A stretch of DNA of 64,000 nucleotides from contig JAIKYD010000107.1 in assembly GCA_024683485.1 (NCBI GenBank), forward strand, positions 62,001-126,000, in the 5' to 3' direction. Shown in pieces: positions 58,659-64,000 of the stretch (position 1 is its first letter; each line of letters starts with the position of its first letter). Made by a program: the position numbers and the translations under genes. The stretch is from Saccharofermentans sp. Its GTDB lineage: Bacteria; Bacillota; Clostridia; Saccharofermentanales; Saccharofermentanaceae. The notes below the pieces were generated by a model. The model searched no databases and had not been told where the DNA came from. It saw nothing but the letters and a program-made list of their open reading frames with translations.

Positions 58659-60996
58659 CTTTCCCGATCTTATAGATACGCGATCCAAAGTCAGGATAAT
58701 AGCGCGTGTTCTCGTTGTAGCCCAACGAGGCAAAACGCTGCTTGATGTGAACACCTGCATACATCATGGCATCGCCGTACATCTCGTGAGACTCCTTCTC
58801 GGAAGGCATCTTGTAGAACTTTGCAATAACCCTGTGAACGAAGCTGTCCTGCTTAACATGGAAGGGTGCGACATAGTTGACGAGACCGCCGAAGCCTCTC
58901 AGATCATATGTGTTCTCACGGACTTCGATATGGTATTTAACATCATCGTTAAGACCGCGGACATAAAGAACATCATGGCTCTCGTTTGGCGTTGCAAGGC
59001 TCTGCATGATGAGTGACATCGCTTCGCTGCCGTCTTTGGCAGAAACTGTCCATGAAAGGATCTTTCCTTCATCGAACGAGCTGACCCGCCACAGGCGTCC
59101 GTACTGCATGAGTTTGCGGTTTGCTTTTATAAATTCTATCTGGCGTTTTACCTCTTCGAATTCTTCTGCCGGAAGATCACAGAGGTTGCACTCGTAGCCT
59201 GTGTTGCCAAACAATGCAACATTAAAACGCGTATCGAGAGGCGTTCTTCTCAAAGTCTGATGATTGGGAACATCGGAGACATGGCATGTGTAGCAGGACT
59301 GCGGATATGCATATGAATATCCGTTCTGTATTATGGCTCTCTGATATGCATCGGTGTCATCAGATGCCCAGATCTGCGGGAAATAAGAGAATATCCCCAG
59401 GTCGAACCTGTTGCCGCCTGAAGCGCAGCCTTCAAAGAGAATATGCGGAAACCTGCCTGTCAGAGTATTCATAATACGGTAGAGTCCGAGTATGTATCTG
59501 TGAGCAGCTTCGCCCTGTCTGTCAGCAGGCAGAGACGTTAAATAAACATCTGAGAAGTTGCGGTTGTAATCCCACTTAACATAGGAGATATCAGCAGATG
59601 AGAATACCGATGACATTGCATCGATTATGTAATCCTGAACCTCAACACGGGTGAGATCAAGGATCATCTGGTTGCGCCCTGTCGAATGCGCTTTACCTGG
59701 AATCTTCATTGCCCAATCAGGATGTGCGCGGTAAAGATCGGAATTCTCGTTTACCATCTCAGGCTCGACCCATATGCCGAATTCCAGACCAAGTTTGCGG
59801 ACTTTGTCACAGATGCCTTTTATTCCATGCGGGAGTTTCTCCGCATCAGGTGTCCAGTCACCCAAAGATGACGAATCGTCGTTACGGCCCTTGAACCAGC
59901 CGTCATCCATGACGAACAGTTCGACTCCTGCTTTCCGCGCGCGCCGGGCGAGTTTTAACAGCCTTCTCTCGCTGATCTTAAAATATGCCGCTTCCCACGA
60001 ATTCAGCAGAACGGGCCGAAGACGTTCCTTCCACTCACCACTGACAATATGACTGTTTACAAAGTCATGCATGCCGTGGCTCATCGTGTTGCAGCCTGAA
60101 GCAGAAAATGTCATTACTGCTTCCGGACTTCTGAAGGACTCTCCTTTCGCAAGTTTCCATGAAAATCCCTGAGGATTGATACCTGTGACGAGACGGACTT
60201 TGCCCGACTGATTCTTCCCGACACAGGTGTAGTGATTGCCGCTGTATATGAGATTGATCCCGTAAACTTCACCATAGTCCTCATCGAATGCTCCGCGTCC
60301 CAGCATGACAAACGGATTTGCCTTGTTTGAGGATGATCCGCCGCATGAGGAATTAACAAGCTTAACAGCTCCCACTTTCTGAATGTTCTTATTCATCTCA
60401 CGGGCCCACGCGCCATTAAAAGTCACGAGAGAATAATCGCCCGGATCAAAGTCAAGCTGGGTGCTCATCAGGCGTTCAATAACGACATCCCCTTCGCCGT
60501 TATTTATTAGTTCACTTGATCTTGTGATAACATCACACTCTTCGAAAACAGCATATGCAAGAACCAGTGTCAGTGAGTTCTCTCTGTCCTCCAATGTGAT
60601 CTTCAGAACATCAGCATCCGGACCATAAGAGCCGGGGATGTCAGCTTCGCGTTCTTTACCCTTCTCCAAAGCGTAACTCCTGAACACGAAGTCTGACGTT
60701 CTGCTGCCGTCAGTATTTATCAGTTCGGCAGCAGGCTCCCTGACATCACCCTTACCGATGGTGCTAATCTCCAGCCTTATGTCTTCCATTGAGAACTTGC
60801 CGTTCTCAGCGTTGTATATATTTGTGTTTCCGGGCGCGAACTCGGACTGTTCCAACAAACCATCGTCTGAATCAATATGGATCTTACGCCCGTAATGCAG
60901 GTGCTCAAGATGACCTGTATCCATCACGCGGAAAGCGTAGGTCGTTCGCGAAGTATTAAGGACAAATAACTTGCCGTCTGATAATACGGTGATCAT
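58651..60996 (-). CDS. Alpha-galactosidase, glycoside hydrolase family 36
   Basis: The start is ATG 60996, six bases after GGGAGG; the frame to 61110 would overlap the transporter gene. The 781-residue protein has the N-terminal beta-sandwich, the GH36 barrel and the C-terminal domain. The nucleophile Asp476 lies in YVKWDYNR, and the acid/base Asp lies in the SDDTDA segment (546-549). No signal peptide, so it acts in the cytoplasm on imported alpha-galactosides such as raffinose or melibiose, as the adjacent GPH transporter suggests. Only one base separates it from the transporter gene. Confidence 0.93.
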   Translation of the reverse strand: MITVLSDGKLFVLNTSRTTYAFRVMDTGHLEHLHYGRKIHIDSDDGLLEQSEFAPGNTNIYNAENGKFSMEDIRLEISTIGKGDVREPAAELINTDGSRTSDFVFRSYALEKGKEREADIPGSYGPDADVLKITLEDRENSLTLVLAYAVFEECDVITRSSELINNGEGDVVIERLMSTQLDFDPGDYSLVTFNGAWAREMNKNIQKVGAVKLVNSSCGGSSSNKANPFVMLGRGAFDEDYGEVYGINLIYSGNHYTCVGKNQSGKVRLVTGINPQGFSWKLAKGESFRSPEAVMTFSASGCNTMSHGMHDFVNSHIVSGEWKERLRPVLLNSWEAAYFKISERRLLKLARRARKAGVELFVMDDGWFKGRNDDSSSLGDWTPDAEKLPHGIKGICDKVRKLGLEFGIWVEPEMVNENSDLYRAHPDWAMKIPGKAHSTGRNQMILDLTRVEVQDYIIDAMSSVFSSADISYVKWDYNRNFSDVYLTSLPADRQGEAAHRYILGLYRIMNTLTGRFPHILFEGCASGGNRFDLGIFSYFPQIWASDDTDAYQRAIIQNGYSYAYPQSCYTCHVSDVPNHQTLRRTPLDTRFNVALFGNTGYECNLCDLPAEEFEEVKRQIEFIKANRKLMQYGRLWRVSSFDEGKILSWTVSAKDGSEAMSLIMQSLATPNESHDVLYVRGLNDDVKYHIEVRENTYDLRGFGGLVNYVAPFHVKQDSFVHRVIAKFYKMPSEKESHEMYGDAMMYAGVHIKQRFASLGYNENTRYYPDFGSRIYKIGKAG

Positions 60997-60997
60997 G

Positions 60998-62815
60998 TTA
61001 TGCCTCCCTGGATTTGAGTTCCTTTGCGATCTCGCTGAGCTTCTTATCTGTAAGTATATACTTACTCTTGAAGATAAGCAGTGCAACCACGAGAACAATG
61101 ATCGGTGCAAGAGTCATGACAAGTCTTAATCCGACGATCGAACCTGAACTGATCGTATCTACGACATGGTTTCTGTAGTCGTCGATCTTTCCGAGCATTG
61201 AGGAACATGTGATTACAGCTTCTGAATTCTCCTTAATGTTAAAGATCGAGAGACAGACAGATGCAACGAGTGCAGCTATGCCGGATGCAAGTTTAACGAC
61301 GAATGTCTGCATTGAGAAGATTACTGACTCATCTCTTCTGTTGTTCTTGAGGTGACCATAGTCAACGGTGTTCGCAAGGAAGATAGTAACAACGACATTG
61401 AGCATGCCTACCGCCGACATAATGAAGAATCCGGGAACGAAGAAAGGATAAACGCTCTTCAGTCCGGCAAGCGCCATGACGAGCAGTATCACATATCCTC
61501 CGATAGCTGCGAAAACACAAATGTAGAAGATCTTCAGTGTGTTGAAAGCTTTCCTTAAAAGCGGGAAGAACAGCATCATTGCAAAGATCTGTATTCCGCC
61601 CGAAAACATGTTGAATAATGTGTAATTGCCTGTCCAGTTGGAACCTGCAAGATCGTACTTGAAGAAGTAGATCAACAGATTCGAAGTTATATAAGTTGCG
61701 GAGTTAACAAGAACTATCGTGATAACGATGGTCATTGCCTGATCGTTCTCAAGAAGCGCCTTGAACATCTGCTTAACTGAAGGAGTCTTAAGATCTACTG
61801 TTGATTTCTCCTTAACGAAGATGCATGTGACAGTGATGAATACCACGAACAGTATGCCAACGATAATTGAGAAGTATTTGAAGCCCACACGTTCAACTTC
61901 AAGAGTTGACTTCATTGTGAGATCGGCATTGACTGATGACATAGCTGCAAAATCCCAGAACTCCTCGGAAGGCACTCCGATAACAAGAACCGGCGGTGTC
62001 TCCACAACTTCAGTCTGTTCCTCATCAGCGTAATCACCCATGACATACTCGACTCCGTAATTGGAAATATCCCTGCCGAATATCATTCCGGAAATATCAG
62101 CATTGGAATCGTTTACATCGATGATGCCTTCAAAGATCTTCTCTGTTCCTGTTATGCTGACGTTAAGTGTGCAGCCCGGAAGTTCAAAGACTTCCCCGGT
62201 GGGATTGTTATCAGCATCTCTTTCCATAATGAAAACAGTTGCATCAGAAGAATTAAATTCTTTGGTGACCATTTTCGCCTCACCCTTGGAGAATGCATTG
62301 CCCAATGCAGCAACACACATAACCGTGAGGATGGATACTATTGCTGAACCGACACCAGCTGCGGATCTTGCGAGAGTTGTAAGTCCTTCACGCTCTTTTC
62401 CGCCTTCGGTGAATGCTGGTATCATGGACCAGTATGGAATATCCATCATGGTGTATGTGATGCCCCAAAGAATATATATAACTGCTGCATACGCGACGAG
62501 TCCGCCTCCGTCAAGCGACGGCGGAGCAGCAAACATGACGATCAGTATGACCGCATTCGTTAACGTGCCGATCATGAGCCAGGGGCGGAATTTGCCCCAC
62601 TTCGTCTTGGTCTTCGCGACTATGACACCCATTATAGGATCGTTAAAAGCATCGAAAACACGAGCAATCATGAGGATGATTCCCATGGCGATCGCAGATA
62701 CGCCGAGGATATCCTGATAATAATAGAGGACATAGCTCGCTGAGAGCATATAGACCATATCTTTGCCGACGGCACCAAGTCCGTACGCAACCTTCTCCTT
62801 AAGTGTAAGTCTCAT
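60998..62815 (-). CDS. GPH-family (MelB-type) sugar transporter with a large external insertion
   Basis: The 605-residue protein begins with the GPH signature (KEKVAYGLGAVGKDMVYML) and carries ARVFDAFNDPIMGVI and KTKTKWGKFRPWL, typical for cation-coupled glycoside:pentoside:hexuronide carriers. About 120 polar residues are inserted between helices 5 and 6 (from LGNAFSKGEAKMV to VERVGFKYF), where most family members have only a short loop; this explains the length (usually 450-500). It probably imports an alpha-galactoside for the GH36 enzyme. Its ATG overlaps the stop of the upstream gene. Confidence 0.88.
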   Translation of the reverse strand: MRLTLKEKVAYGLGAVGKDMVYMLSASYVLYYYQDILGVSAIAMGIILMIARVFDAFNDPIMGVIVAKTKTKWGKFRPWLMIGTLTNAVILIVMFAAPPSLDGGGLVAYAAVIYILWGITYTMMDIPYWSMIPAFTEGGKEREGLTTLARSAAGVGSAIVSILTVMCVAALGNAFSKGEAKMVTKEFNSSDATVFIMERDADNNPTGEVFELPGCTLNVSITGTEKIFEGIIDVNDSNADISGMIFGRDISNYGVEYVMGDYADEEQTEVVETPPVLVIGVPSEEFWDFAAMSSVNADLTMKSTLEVERVGFKYFSIIVGILFVVFITVTCIFVKEKSTVDLKTPSVKQMFKALLENDQAMTIVITIVLVNSATYITSNLLIYFFKYDLAGSNWTGNYTLFNMFSGGIQIFAMMLFFPLLRKAFNTLKIFYICVFAAIGGYVILLVMALAGLKSVYPFFVPGFFIMSAVGMLNVVVTIFLANTVDYGHLKNNRRDESVIFSMQTFVVKLASGIAALVASVCLSIFNIKENSEAVITCSSMLGKIDDYRNHVVDTISSGSIVGLRLVMTLAPIIVLVVALLIFKSKYILTDKKLSEIAKELKSREA

Positions 62816-64000
62816 TATTTCAGTCCTCCCTTCTTAAGTTCCAATGCAAGCTTCACAGCATTGTATGCTCCGTCATATATTCCGATCTTTTTGTTCAAAT
62901 CGATAGCATCACACATATTCTTTAACGTGACACCGTCATCAACGAACAGCCTTATCATCTGAAGTGTGTGCGGTATATCTCTGCATTCAAGAGTCCCGTC
63001 ACCCATCTCTGCCGAATGGATCGCACCCCACTGTTCATGTCCCCCGATCCTCTTGATAAAAAGCTTCGGAACAGGATAGTATGCAAGTTCAGAGGGCTTT
63101 GTGACGAGAACATCGCATGATCTCATGAGGAGGTTCGTGGCATATACGGCTTCGAAAATATTCTCATGACAGAATATATTTATTCCTTCAACATCACCCT
63201 CAAGGGCATCCTCACAGAACTTCTTTGTCTCTTCCCAGTCATTAAAATGTGTTTTGGTAACAGATGCCATCTCAGGAGAAAGCCTCTTCAGATCCTCCCA
63301 GACATTCATATAGTCACCGATATTAATATAAAGAGCTGCTTTTCCCTTCTTTATGTCAGGCATGAGTTCATTTACGATCGCTGCAAATATCTCTTTCTGG
63401 GCACCGGCACCGCCGATCGTTAACAGGAACCTCATCGGTTTTCCTTCTGCTTTGCGGGCAAGTCTTCTTGCATTATCGATCCCGATATTGCGGACCAGTT
63501 CATCGTCAATAAAATGTCCCGTGCAGACGATCGAATCCTCAGGCATCGGCTTCAGAACTGTCTTGCCTGCCATACCGTTCATGGTTCGGTAGCCGAGATA
63601 AACCTGATGCGTCTGGACGGCATGCACCGCTCCTTCCGAGAAGTGCAGCGCCATCGCCCAGTTATCGGGAACGGCATTTACAACATACTTCATACCGGCA
63701 TGAAGAGCTGCCTGGGCGGGCCACACGTGCGTTCCTATGACAGGAATGTCCTTTGGCACATTTTTATATACCGTTGCCATAAGTTCCGCATTCATCTGGT
63801 CGGGCGCGTTATATGACAACTGCTTGAAACCTGTGTAATTAATCGGTTCCCAGATAAACTTGTTGAAGAGTCTGCTCTTCTGTGAGATGCGGGAACCTTT
63901 TGAATAGAGATCATTCTGGGCCGAGATGACTTTGGTGCATGTGGTCTCCGGATATGAATTAAGATCCATCCAGTAAGGAACAAGACCCATCGAATTTGCA
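62815..64000 (-). CDS. Partial GT-B-like glycosyltransferase-related protein
   Basis: The frame is open to the window edge (codons before the ATG at 63990 read Ala-Asn-Ser), and that ATG has no ribosome site, so the gene is probably cut at its start. The visible 391+ residues include a GT-B-like C-terminal half: FLLTIGGAGAQKEIF, CDVLVTKPSELAYYPVP and KRIGGHEQWGAIHSAEMGDGT. This resembles MurG/MGDG-synthase-like nucleotide-sugar domains. I could not name the family with confidence. Its stop codon overlaps the transporter start by one base, so translation is coupled within the GH36 operon. Confidence 0.6.
   Translation of the reverse strand, partial: ANSMGLVPYWMDLNSYPETTCTKVISAQNDLYSKGSRISQKSRLFNKFIWEPINYTGFKQLSYNAPDQMNAELMATVYKNVPKDIPVIGTHVWPAQAALHAGMKYVVNAVPDNWAMALHFSEGAVHAVQTHQVYLGYRTMNGMAGKTVLKPMPEDSIVCTGHFIDDELVRNIGIDNARRLARKAEGKPMRFLLTIGGAGAQKEIFAAIVNELMPDIKKGKAALYINIGDYMNVWEDLKRLSPEMASVTKTHFNDWEETKKFCEDALEGDVEGINIFCHENIFEAVYATNLLMRSCDVLVTKPSELAYYPVPKLFIKRIGGHEQWGAIHSAEMGDGTLECRDIPHTLQMIRLFVDDGVTLKNMCDAIDLNKKIGIYDGAYNAVKLALELKKGGLK

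Noticed and set aside
62061-62717. Plus-strand 218-codon frame opposite the GPH transporter
   Set aside because: Antisense shadow of a membrane protein; no ribosome site and no family pattern.

Overview
The window looks like chromosomal DNA of a saccharolytic, probably gut- or rumen-dwelling member of the Clostridia (Bacillota). The reasons are moderate GC, strong AGGAGG ribosome sites, extended -10 (TGnTATAAT) promoters, BMP-type nucleoside transport, three glycoside hydrolases (GH3, GH31, GH36) and many small lipoproteins. The genus cannot be fixed from this sequence alone. I saw no rRNA, tRNA, CRISPR array, transposase or integrase.

Layout. 1-8.3 kb: small regulatory, zinc-ribbon and lipoprotein genes around a GH3 lipoprotein, plus a 42-residue double-glycine leader peptide that standard length cut-offs miss. 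8.3-16.3 kb: a GH31 alpha-xylosidase-like enzyme followed by two proteins that join a LacI-type ligand domain to a GGDEF domain, a HEAT-repeat protein and an SDR protein. 16.3-24.2 kb: a second double-glycine leader protein, a PatB/MalY C-S lyase, a second HEAT-repeat paralogue, a frameshifted remnant of a third leader peptide, a TrmH-type methyltransferase, a MATE exporter and lipoproteins. 24.2-38.5 kb: a GGDEF/EAL membrane protein, two divergent MalF/MalG-type permeases without partners, an M13 peptidase, a serine hydrolase with a membrane block inside it, two polysaccharide deacetylases, and a CPBP/GntR/membrane-protein operon with a recognisable operator. 38.5-43.5 kb: a complete BMP lipoprotein plus ABC nucleoside importer operon. 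43.5-51 kb: a MATE exporter, an ankyrin-repeat protein, two more GGDEF proteins (one apparently leaderless), a radical SAM protein and a glycerate kinase.

51.1-58.5 kb is the most unusual part. A protein that fuses sigma-70 region 2 to a winged-helix/WYL regulator is followed by eight tightly packed same-strand genes. Five have no recognisable family; the last three encode an HD-domain, a calcineurin-like and a HAD-type phosphohydrolase. A 41-bp element, made of a CCGCAA/TTGCGG palindrome placed about where a -35 box would sit and a fixed -10-like block, occurs twice, upstream of the first two of these genes. A strong terminator ends the block.

58.6-64 kb: a GH36 alpha-galactosidase, a GPH-type sugar transporter with a large extracytoplasmic insertion, and a partial GT-B-like gene form a translationally coupled operon running in from the right edge.

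Common themes are sugar and nucleoside scavenging, cyclic-di-GMP signalling (five proteins, three with cytosolic sugar-sensor-like domains) and cell-envelope modification.
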